A stretch of 64,000 nt of DNA from Trichomonas vaginalis G3 (taxonomy: Eukaryota; Parabasalia; Trichomonadida; Trichomonadidae). The translations under genes were made by a program, and so were the position numbers. Shown here piece after piece: positions 19,881 to 28,779 of the stretch. The stretch spans positions 25,699,300 through 25,763,299 of the forward strand of contig NC_067204.1 of assembly GCF_026262505.1 (NCBI RefSeq). The letters are read 5' to 3'. Within the stretch, counting starts at the first letter, position 1, and each line of letters opens with the position of its first letter. A model generated the notes under the pieces. The model saw only the letters and a program-made list of their open reading frames with translations. It did not search any database and had not been told where the DNA came from.

Positions 19881-19970
19881 CCAAGGAACATTGTGCCATT
19901 GTGGGAGACATGCAGAGGCAATGTCTCCCAGAATGATACATTGCGACCAACACGAGTGAATGGGACACTC

Positions 19971-20350
19971 TATTCTTTCAATTTTCTCATTAATATTTTA
20001 TCTTTTTTTATTAGATCAATAAATAAACTCTTTTAATGTTCACAATTACATAAATCCATATGAATCAATTCGCTATTTATTTAGTCTCTAATTTTAATAG
20101 CTTTTTTGAATCTTGCAATCTAAATAATTAATATATGCAGGTCATTTTATTTTTTTTCTTAATTACATTATATATAATAATAGATTATATATCCAAATCG
20201 AACAAATTGTGAATTTTTACTTTTGAATGGTATTCAAATTTACCCTCTCCTAAGAAAATGCCCCAACAATAAATGAAATCATTATGAACAATCATTTCAT
20301 TTAAATGAAATCATTATGAAATATTTCTATTATTGAATAATTTTATGTTT
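19971..20350. other. Spacer, no gene seen
   Basis: AT-rich. At 20270-20323 a short phrase AAATGAAATCATTATGAA occurs twice directly, with an inverted ATCATTTCATTT between, a small local palindrome. Confidence 0.5.
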
Positions 20351-21316
20351 TTATGATAAAATAATGAAATAATTAGTAATTAAAAAATATTTCATGAGAT
20401 AAATATTCATTTGACATGAATAAATAGCATTACAAGCAATACAAGTGATTATGGCATACCCATTCCCTTCATGACCAATTTCAGTTGACATAAGATCCGT
20501 TGAGGGCATCTCATGTTGACCATCAATCATTCTACCATCGGTGAAGTACATACCTGAGTAATGGAATGGTTTTCCGCTGTGATATATTTGATTTTCAGTA
20601 GAATTTTCGAAAATTGCATCACAATCTTGATAACCACTTATAAAACTAGATCCTCCACTTGCGCTTCCTGCCCATGATATCCCACCGCCTCCATAGTATC
20701 CTCCTCCCCCACTTGGGCCAGAATCTTTTGCTGCGTATCCAGATCCACCAATTCCAAATTTTCCTGAGGCGCCGCAAGATTGATATACAACATCACACCC
20801 ATATAAGCCACCAGATTGCTGTGTTCCTCCACTAGTTCCGTTTTTTTGAGTTTTACCAGAATCTGTAAACTTCTGATCCGTTGACAATCCAACTAATCTT
20901 CCTTCATCCCCACCACAAAGTCTTTCTCCCGATCCTGCTCCAGCGGCAACCATGATTCGACTCTTCAAAGAATTGAAATCATACCATGTAGTGTTATTTA
21001 TAAGCCTAATATCGGTGGCCCCACCACCTGAGATTAGGACTTGTTGGGGAATACCATTAAATGAATTACTGTTTATTTTACCTTTTTCTCCCACGTATAC
21101 AAATAAATCAATAACTTCTTTAATTTTAATTAGTCCTGTGACATACGCACCTTTTGCCTTTACTTTAGAACAACTTTCTCCTCCCATATTTGATAATATC
21201 GTTCCACTTGCACCCCATAATTGTATTTTGAATATACTAGGAAATGCATGAAATACTTGTGAAGTACCTGTGTAATCAAAAGTATATGTTACATTAAATT
21301 GTCTTTTAGTATTCAA
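20351..21316 (-). CDS. Glycine-rich ALK-like surface/secreted protein, start missing
   Basis: About 320 residues of the trichomonad glycine-rich family that resembles the Gly-rich domain of ALK/LTK receptors. It shows IQLWGASG, SGGGATDIRL, SLKSRIMVAAGAGSGE, SGGGGYYGGGG, SGGSSFISGYQDCDAI and GNGYAIITCI near the end. A paralogue lies at 30950-32023. The open frame here begins directly after a TAA, and its first codon is TTG; no in-frame ATG precedes the domain. An ATG at 21368-21370 opens a different frame (MSETEVKENHQS) that stops after 22 codons, next to a T9 run. So this is probably a 5'-damaged gene, or it has an unseen first exon. The paralogue gives the function no further definition; surface location is by family. 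Confidence 0.7.
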   Translation of the reverse strand: MNTKRQFNVTYTFDYTGTSQVFHAFPSIFKIQLWGASGTILSNMGGESCSKVKAKGAYVTGLIKIKEVIDLFVYVGEKGKINSNSFNGIPQQVLISGGGATDIRLINNTTWYDFNSLKSRIMVAAGAGSGERLCGGDEGRLVGLSTDQKFTDSGKTQKNGTSGGTQQSGGLYGCDVVYQSCGASGKFGIGGSGYAAKDSGPSGGGGYYGGGGISWAGSASGGSSFISGYQDCDAIFENSTENQIYHSGKPFHYSGMYFTDGRMIDGQHEMPSTDLMSTEIGHEGNGYAIITCIACNAIYSCQMNIYLMKYFLITNYFIILS

Positions 21317-21593
21317 TTAGTAATCTAAAAAAAAAGATTGATGATTCTCCTTAACTTCAGTTTCACTCATATTAACCGCTTTAGTCTAACATATATGAAA
21401 CCCTACATAAAACAAAATATATCCATTATTATAAATCTCAAAATAATTTCTTATGAAACTGGACATTTTAATATTGATTACCTAGAATAATTACAGGGGT
21501 AGTCATTGGTTTTAAATATATCAAATTTTCATTCCTTGAAGAGAGAAGCAGTCTAGAGAACGATGGTAAAAATGTTTCATTTGACTCAAATTA

Positions 21594-21731
21594 ATGTCTG
21601 ATCAAGACATTCGTCCAAATAAATACAGTGAATTGAGAATGACCTACAAGTGCTATATTGATTGGTGTAATTACTTCTATGAAGGAAATCACCTTCCACA
21701 CATGTATGTTCTGTTTGGGGAATTTTTTTAA
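21594..21731 (+). pseudogene. N-terminal remnant of a DUF3447-ankyrin protein
   Basis: A 45-codon open frame starting MSDQDIRPNKYSELRMTYK. From memory this is the very conserved N-terminus of a large trichomonad ankyrin/DUF3447 family (MSDQDI.PNKYSEL...YK.YID). After about 30 residues the match ends and the frame stops at TAA 21729-21731; no ankyrin repeats follow. It is therefore a truncated relic. Confidence 0.65.
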
Positions 21732-21914
21732 GATGACCTGCATTCTGTCAAATGAGAAATTTCAAAGTTTTGCAAAAATAGGCAGTATAGACAGAGTCAG
21801 GTGTATTTTTTGAATTTTCGGATTTTGACAATTTTTGTAATTTGATGTAAGAAAAACCGATAAACGTTTACATAACTGAATTTTTTCTCTCCTTGAAAAA
21901 AATAATAAAAAAAG

Positions 21915-22352
21915 ATGTCTGTTCCAACACCAGAACAAATACAGAAATTTACACGTGCATTCAACGAATACGATGATGACAGAGATGGCTATATCGAGAC
22001 ATCAATGGTTGAGCGCGCTATTCGCTCTATGGGACTTAATCCAACACGTCAGGAGATGAACGACATCATGTCAGATATTTCTAGCTCAAATAAACTTTCA
22101 CTCAACGGATTCGTATACATTTGCCATCATATTGGCTGCTTTGCTAACACAGAAAAGCAACTTATCAAAGCTTTCCAACTATTCGATAGAGATGGCACAG
22201 GAATGATCAAGAAAGATGTTGCAAGAGATGTTCTTACAAAACTTGATAGACCTCTTAATGATGCACAGCTTGAAAAATTATTCAGTGCTCTCAAGGTTGA
22301 CAACGGCTTTGTTGACATCAAAGAACTTGCTAAGACATTATTATCTCAATAA
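21915..22352 (+). CDS. EF-hand protein, calmodulin/centrin or myosin-light-chain type
   Basis: 145 residues, four EF-hand helix-loop-helix units. Loop 1 is DDDRDGYIETSM and loop 3 DRDGTGMIKKDV: both keep D1, D3, D5 and G6, but position 12 is not Glu. Loops 2 (ISSSNKLSLNGF) and 4 (KVDNGFVDIKEL) have lost most ligands. So at most two weak calcium sites remain, which is common in light-chain-like adaptor members. It probably acts as a cytoplasmic binding partner for an IQ-motif or cytoskeletal protein. ATG sits after an A-rich leader. Confidence 0.88.
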   Translation: MSVPTPEQIQKFTRAFNEYDDDRDGYIETSMVERAIRSMGLNPTRQEMNDIMSDISSSNKLSLNGFVYICHHIGCFANTEKQLIKAFQLFDRDGTGMIKKDVARDVLTKLDRPLNDAQLEKLFSALKVDNGFVDIKELAKTLLSQ

Positions 22353-22628
22353 AGTCTTGTGAGGTTCGATATTTGTATTCCAGTAAAACGATATTTTTAT
22401 ACTTTATTTCCTTAAATTCTTTTTAAATCCCCGCTATCTGAAACATTACAGTAAGAAATATACTACATTAAAATATTTGCTAAAACATCAAGAGTTGATT
22501 ATTATTTTTTTCAATTCGATCAAATAAGATCATTTATCATTATGAAATCATCAATCAATACTCCAAATATGTTGATTAAACACATTATGTCATCATTTTA
22601 CTTTGAAGATTGAAATTCCATTCATCCA

Positions 22629-23306
22629 ATGGAAAGGCTTGTTCAGCTCAAGCAACGTCTTGAGAAAATCAATGAAGCCAGAAGACTAAACAAGTTATTA
22701 AGAGAGAAAAAACTTGTCAGAATTCAAGAAATTAATACGTTATTAGATGTTTATAATCCATCTAAAGCAAATTCTCAATCTCAAGGCGTTACTACAACAC
22801 ATATTAAGATAGCTGGACTCTCTGATGATGATATTTCCTATTTAATTCGATCATTTTGGGGAAGACCATTCCAAAACGGGGCTCAAATTGATAATGCTAA
22901 TGCAGAAGAAAATCAAAATGAAATACAGAATGTTTTCAGGCAATTTACCCCTGAAGAAAAGAGATTAATTTGTATCAATTCTCATCTTTCACCAATTCAA
23001 AAGCTTTCGATCGTACAGAATATAAACCCCAATCATACGTTATCTTCAGTTATGAAAGCAGACTTTTTACCAATAAATTTACCTTTATCATTTTATGATA
23101 AAGTTAGAATATTAATATTTAGTCTTGCATACGGACCAAATGTTTCTGTAGATACATTCTTTCCAAATCTCGGTTCAAGACGTGTATTAACATTTATTAA
23201 TTCTTTGAAATCACTCAAAGAACCTAATCTAAGCCAAGAAGCATCTGAGGGAATCATAACAGCATTAAATGAAGCAATTCAATACTATCAAAATGATGTT
23301 TCTTAA
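22629..23306 (+). CDS. Unrecognised 225-residue protein
   Basis: Starts MERLVQLKQRLEKINEARRLNKLL, a strongly helical, probably coiled-coil N-terminus of about 45 residues, then a mixed soluble domain with leucine/isoleucine-rich helices. No signal peptide, membrane segment or known motif. The codon pattern and uninterrupted frame support a real gene. I cannot assign a function. Confidence 0.7.
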   Translation: MERLVQLKQRLEKINEARRLNKLLREKKLVRIQEINTLLDVYNPSKANSQSQGVTTTHIKIAGLSDDDISYLIRSFWGRPFQNGAQIDNANAEENQNEIQNVFRQFTPEEKRLICINSHLSPIQKLSIVQNINPNHTLSSVMKADFLPINLPLSFYDKVRILIFSLAYGPNVSVDTFFPNLGSRRVLTFINSLKSLKEPNLSQEASEGIITALNEAIQYYQNDVS

Positions 23307-23873
23307 TTTTTGCATCAAATTTCAAATCATTATCTCCAAATGATTCTAATTCCGCATTTATGACTCAAAATTATCAAATCCGTGTTGTAGAACCTTGAAT
23401 TATAGTTTAAACTATTGATTTTAATTCAAATTAAAAATTTTTATATTTAAATTCACAAATGTAAAGTAAATACCACTAAGGATCATACAACACTCTTGAG
23501 TGGTAATGTAAACTTTGTGATAAAGTTAATTTTTATTATCAAAATATAATAATATGCATGATATGTATGGATTTTTAGAATAAATTTTGTAGAAATTGTC
23601 AACAAACCAGTTTTTGATAACAATTATGTTGTAATTTTTGAGTTATCCTTTCATTTTCTTGCAGGACAATTTTGATTCCTAAAAGAATAACAAGAATTAT
23701 TTAGATAGAACGCAAGTATATGATGTAATTGTGCGAATGGTAACAAAATTGACCGTTTTAAATCATGCTGTCTGGAGAGAGCACGAAAATAAATGAAAAA
23801 GATCTGTCACTTTTCAATGATTTTAGAATTTTGGCTTTAATTTGAATTACTCTGTCCAATCATAAAATCTATC
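23307..23873. other. Spacer with a candidate initiator
   Basis: No gene. TGTCACTTTT at 23805-23814, about 60 bases before the RRP9 start, fits the trichomonad initiator pattern TCA(C/T)TT. Confidence 0.5.
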
Positions 23874-25094
23874 ATGAAGCGCCGGAATACGAAAGAGGAG
23901 GACGAAGAGATCGATTCCGATGAGATTGTAGACTTTAATCCCTCCGATACCGGCGAAAAAGATGAACAAGATAACTTTTTCACTGAAACACCAGATGAAA
24001 AACGTATAAGAAAGGCAAAAGAGCATCTCGAATTCATCAAGAGACAAAATGCGGATAATGATGACGAAGCAGAGAAAGTTCTACGTGCAGATTACGAAGA
24101 ACAATCGGGAACAAGATTCGACGACATCAAACTTCAATTAAGTACAAAAAGTCCAGAGCCAATTAGATACCGCGCTCATAGAGTTGCGCCAACATGTTTC
24201 TGTTTTGGTCCTGGCTGCATATTTAGTGGATCAAAAGATGCAACTGTTGTAAAGATAGAATATGACTTAGCAAATCCAAGTTTCAGGAAGCATGAAACCG
24301 TCGCGCTTGCTCAAGCACCTGTCAATTCAATCGATTATAATTTTTCACGAAAGATTTTAGCTGTTGGCTCAGCGGATGGACTAGTTACTTTATACGATAT
24401 GGAAGGTGATGAAACACCGATTACATTAAAAGGCCATAGGAAGTCTGTGACCGGTGTAGTTTTTAATCAGAAAGGAGTTGAAGTTTTCTCATGTTCAGAA
24501 GACCTTAATGTTAGAGTATGGGATAGTACAAACGGAAATATCCTGATGACGCTCTTCGGCCATCAGTCTTCCGTTCTCGGATTAGATTTTTGCAATGTAC
24601 TTGTTTCTTGCGGCGCAGATAGATCAGTTAGACTTTGGAAATACCAAGAAGAGAAACAATTATTGTTCCTCTCCAAAAAGTGTCTCCAGTCCATTGAATG
24701 TATTTCTATGTTCAATAATACGATGTGCATCTCCGGATCATCTGATGAGCAGCTATGTCTATGGGATTTAACAAGAAAGAACCCACAGTACATTATAGAG
24801 CACGCTCACGGAGTTGGAAATCCAATTTCCGCAGTTGCAGCTCTCAGATTCAGAAAACTGTTCGCAAGTGGCAGCTGCGACGGATATATTCGTTTCTGGG
24901 AGATTAAAGATAGAAAGATTGTTCCGTTGTTCAACGTAAAATTGGAGGGATATGTTGTTGACATGAAATTCTCCGAACGCGGTGATTTCCTCGCAGTACA
25001 GATCTCTTACGAGGAAAGACTTGGTCGTTGGCACCCAACAATTAAAACAAAACAAGGTGTTTATATAATTAAGCTTGAAGCTGTCAAAATATAA
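23874..25094 (+). CDS. RRP9: U3 snoRNP WD40 protein Rrp9/U3-55K
   Basis: 406 residues. After an acidic N-terminus (EEDEEIDSDE) comes the family-specific phrase DNFFTETPDEKRIRKAKEHL (about residues 33-52), which in Rrp9/U3-55K proteins precedes the propeller. Six to seven WD40 units follow (for example GHRKSVTGVVFNQKG...VRVWD, GHQSSVLGLDF...VRLWK, GSSDEQLCLWD, GSCDGYIRFWE). It ends with the conserved REERLGRWHP-like segment, here YEERLGRWHPTIKTKQGVY, also diagnostic of the family. It binds box B/C of U3 snoRNA in the small-subunit processome and acts in nucleolar 18S rRNA processing. Length is slightly short compared with human, mostly at the N-terminus. Confidence 0.92.
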   Translation: MKRRNTKEEDEEIDSDEIVDFNPSDTGEKDEQDNFFTETPDEKRIRKAKEHLEFIKRQNADNDDEAEKVLRADYEEQSGTRFDDIKLQLSTKSPEPIRYRAHRVAPTCFCFGPGCIFSGSKDATVVKIEYDLANPSFRKHETVALAQAPVNSIDYNFSRKILAVGSADGLVTLYDMEGDETPITLKGHRKSVTGVVFNQKGVEVFSCSEDLNVRVWDSTNGNILMTLFGHQSSVLGLDFCNVLVSCGADRSVRLWKYQEEKQLLFLSKKCLQSIECISMFNNTMCISGSSDEQLCLWDLTRKNPQYIIEHAHGVGNPISAVAALRFRKLFASGSCDGYIRFWEIKDRKIVPLFNVKLEGYVVDMKFSERGDFLAVQISYEERLGRWHPTIKTKQGVYIIKLEAVKI

Positions 25095-26588
25095 TATAAA
25101 TAGAACATTATTTTTATACATATTATGTACATGACCTTAATTTTTTTTATCGTTTTATCTTTTTTTGGAAATTATATAATCGGAAAAAAAATCCTAAGCT
25201 TTTTAGTTCTTGATTTTGCGTTATTTATTATTAGCACACTCTATATGAAAATTTCTTAGATTCCACTAAGAGATTTTCTGAAATGTTGAAAATTATCAAC
25301 AATTCTCCTAAATTGATATGATAATACTAAATTTTGAATCAAATTACTGATAAACTATTCATGTCATGCAGTCATCATGCGCCTTTCCTTTTAAAATATA
25401 TATTATTCTATAGACAATTGATCTTTTTACCAAAAACATCGATCAAACATACGAATTCTTCAAATGTGGAATTAACATTCGCTGGTAAATATCATCACTT
25501 TAAAGTGATTTCAATTTTAACATGTTATCTCAATTGCATTTTTATTCCATTATAGACTCATAATTAATCATTAAAATCACTTAACAGGTACTAACTAAAG
25601 TAAAACATATCAATGATATCATTTTCTAAACATATTTATATTTTTTTTTCTCCAATTCATAGATCTTACCTAATATTGATGATTCAATATAATATAATAT
25701 TCAACATGTAAACAAATTCAATGTTAAATCATTGATATTGCTCTATTTTGATAAAATATCGATAAAAATCCGATAATATTGTTTTTATTAGATAACAATC
25801 TATGATTATATACATATACACATATCATACTAATTTCTTGCGGAAATACTAAATTTCTTATTAATAATTTATATTGATTTTTATTACATATCAATATTTT
25901 ATCAATTGCTTAGTATGACTATCATTATAGTGATTTTTAATGATATAAGCAACATTAGCTGACTTGGAAGATTTGCATGACAACGAATTAGCAATTGAAA
26001 CAATTTGAGAACTTCTTCATAAAAAGTCACTTTTGAATTCACTCGTTGTATCTTATTTTTCTAAAATGTATCGGAAAAATACTGTTTAATAGTCACTCGG
26101 TGTAATGAATAAAAACCGTCAATAACAAAAAAATTCAGAACCTTCGATCTGACTTTTTTCTAAAAATATCACTAATATGATTGTATTGATCATCACAAAG
26201 ATATTTTCCTCATCCATAACGATCTTTTTGAATTATGAAATATGGATAAAATCATTTCACAGTGAATCTGAAATATTGCACTATATCTCTATCTCTTTAA
26301 CATTAAACCAAAATCATAATTAACGATATCTTGTAGATGTCTTTGCCAACGGCGTTTAAAAATTTTTTTCAAACATCGTGAAACGAAATGTTAATCATTA
26401 TTTAGTGAGAATATAGTAATTTTGTAAACCGCTTCCATCATTCAATTTCCCTGCCATCATAAATAGCATCATTGTCAATATAATCCTTATCAGACGCTTT
26501 GTCCTCTTTTAGTTATATTGTAAAATCGTTTGAAAAATTTCTGAGCACATTCAATTTTTTTGAAATCAATGATTTTCATTATTTCTAA
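25095..26588. other. Long spacer, no gene seen
   Basis: 1.5 kb, AT-rich. A 73-codon frame at 25334-25555 shows nothing recognisable. A short initiator-like AAGTCACTTTT occurs near 26025. Confidence 0.55.
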
Positions 26589-28430
26589 ATGTTTTGGATC
26601 TTTGCATCCAAATCAGCATCATCTGATTTATCTAATTGTACCGAAATAAAATTTGGCGCGTTTAACCTTCCATCTAATTACAACAATTTTACAATTCAGC
26701 AAAATGAATTGATTTGCATTCAAGGTGATTATATTTTTAGTTCAGATAAGAAATTTAAAGCGCGTACTCTACTAAAAGGTGGCTTGGGAGCTAAATCGAA
26801 AATTACAGATTGGATAGAAAATCCTGTTGCTGTTGCTGGTACCTGCCATACAGATGCAAGATCTGGTTTATGCACCGAGCCATTTACAGAAATCATGTGC
26901 CTCGAAGATGTATGCGATTTTAATGCAATTTGGATTCCTCGAAAACCAACAAATTATTCAGTTAAAGGAAGTTTTAATGGAGTTGAAGGATGGGATACAA
27001 CTCATCTTGTAGCTGTAACAATTAGTACAAAAACACAAGGAGAAATGAAATTATATACTTATCAAAGTATTGAAAATCATACAGATGGTCACATGACAGG
27101 AATCGCTTTTAGCCATATTGGATTCATTGTACAGGATGGAAAGCCTACAGCCAAAGATAAACCATCATCAAAGGTCAAATCATCTTCCTATGGTGATGGC
27201 GCCAATGATATCTCAGTCGGACCAGATCCGGTCTCAGCTATTGACAATGATGACAAGTATTGTGAGATTGAATATTCTAAAGGAGGTCCAGGTAAATATA
27301 AGCTATACTTGCAAGAATTCCAATTTACTCTTAATCCAGAAGGTGGATTGTACACAAAAGACTCCCCAAGCTATGAATTTACTACATATAAAGCTCCATT
27401 TCATGCCTACTGCGTAGGTTGCATGCCATGCTGCGTATTGTCCAAAGCAGATAAAGATGCAGAACCTGAGGTCTAAAAATATTTTTTTTCATAAGTTTTA
27501 TAATTTTTTTTTCTCGATATTTCCCCAAGCTCTCCATGTAACAATCTTTAACTTAAAGATCCGATTTTTAAAACATGTTGTTCCAATAGTGGTTATGATG
27601 AAAACAATAGGGTCCAAGGCATATGTGTTATCAGCAAAACTAATGCTATTTTCAAATAGTTTGAAAGGCTTGACTCTTTCGTGAAGTTTTGACGTTTCGT
27701 TTTGATGAAGATAGACTTGGAAATAATCAGTTTTGAAGAGGATCCAAGTTTTCCTATTGACACTTATGTCCGTTTGAGCTTGATTTTCTCACAGATCTTA
27801 TTGGTTTCTAAGTTTGTAAAAGTTTTTGGTTATTTTTGATGCGATACATATGATATTGTTTCATGAACAAATCAAAAATCAGCAGATTTCCAGTGGTTTC
27901 TTTGCACTCAATGAATATATTCATTTTGGGCAAGATGAAATAATCGAAATGGAAACTTCTCGAATTAGCCGTTTCCATTGAAGCGAATTCTTGTCAATAG
28001 CATACAGTATAGTTAATGGATAAAATTGTTATCTTTTGCTTCTAGAAAGCTCTTCTCCAAAGCCTCGGATAATTTGTCACTTTTAGATTTTTTTAAGTAG
28101 TTTATTCTCCTTTCAGGACTTATTGGCATTGCTGCTCTTACTGTTCTCTACATTATTATCATTAAATCCCTTGTTGGCTTCCAAATAGACTGTATTAATC
28201 CACTAGATATCTGCAGCACCTTAGATAAATTTTTAAATCCAATTAAATACGTCCTCATATTTGTTGCATTAACATCATTAGGATGGGTCAAAGCTGCTTT
28301 TCCAATTTTAATATATCATTTCTTAATTGCATTCCAACTTTATTATACAATAAGAATTTGCAGATATTCCGAACCACCAACAATCGCTCGCGACTCAGAT
28401 AGCAAAAGAACAAGTTATTTGCAATTTTAG
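26589..28430 (+). pseudogene. Cysteine-rich membrane protein gene, broken or intron-containing
   Basis: The first open part (26589-27476, 295 residues) has many cysteines in its middle and end (CTEPFTEIMCLEDVC, YCVGCMPCC) and looks like an ectodomain; MFWIFASKSASS is at best a weak signal peptide. After the TAA, coding-like pieces continue. In the same frame are 27552-27656 (FKTCCSNSGYDENN) and 27693-27830 (SFEEDPSFPIDTYVRL). In another frame is 27820-27980 (HFGQDEIIEMETSRIS). Back in the first frame, 28101-28430 has two strong hydrophobic stretches (GLIGIAALTVLYIIII, then YVLIFVALTSLGW) and a polar tail ending SYLQF. I find no canonical trichomonad intron signals, so decay is more likely than splicing. 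Family not recognised. Confidence 0.5.
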
Positions 28431-28779
28431 TAGGAGTTGTGAGATCTTTTTATTATTCAATGGTCATAATCCCTTTAAATCTTTTCGGCTAATCTAAATA
28501 TAGTCTCAAACGCATTTTACTCTCATTCTAAAATGCATTTCAAAATTTTTAATATTACAAACTCTTATTTATAAGTTAGAGTCATTGTTTGTGTGCGAGT
28601 AAACATTTCTGTTAATTTATAAGCATTTTCATCAATTTTATACATAAATTTGAATACATTTTTAATGGTTGACATATATTTTAAGTCAAAACTATAATTG
28701 TATATAACATACACATAGTTTAAACGAATGTTGGTCCATGCATTGAGGTTTGAGTTCATTTTCTTTTGAAAATCATTGG
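28431..28779. other. Spacer, no gene seen
   Basis: AT-rich. The frame of the next gene extends to a TTG at 28750 after a TGA, but its first ATG is at 28780. Confidence 0.5.

Larger units (their letters stand above)
19522..19970. other. GC-rich block of strong hairpins, candidate structured RNA or foldback element
   Basis: An isolated GC-rich island in AT-rich spacer. Hairpins in order: H1 19542-19556/19572-19586 (9+5 bp, one C-C mismatch); H2 19587-19596 and 19599-19610 / 19622-19633 and 19637-19646 (10+12 bp); H3 19662-19681/19692-19711 (20 bp perfect, ATTGCGAGTGTCTGCTGCTT); H4 19720-19731/19742-19753 (12 bp perfect); H1' 19778-19822; H2' 19823-19880; H5 19902-19911/19921-19930 (10 bp perfect); H6 19954-19958/19966-19970. 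An outer stem TTGGCGCAAT (19522-19531) can pair with 19940-19950 with one bulge and close H1-H5 as a multibranch domain. No convincing protein: short frames on both strands cross the stems and share no known motif. Could be an ncRNA gene, a small-RNA precursor, or a non-autonomous mobile element. Confidence 0.7.

Noticed and set aside
19466-19968. Open frames of 60-86 codons on both strands across the hairpin island, containing a repeated SGPGRSASDWSVRCF phrase
   Set aside because: They arise from the two DNA module copies and run through perfect stems; they show no protein motif and lie in several frames on both strands.
26589-28430. HAP2/GCS1 gamete fusogen, suggested by a C-x-NP-x-D motif next to a membrane segment near the C-terminus
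   Set aside because: The rest of the ectodomain shows no HAP2 signature that I can recognise, and the membrane topology (two or more hydrophobic stretches) does not fit. A profile search would decide.
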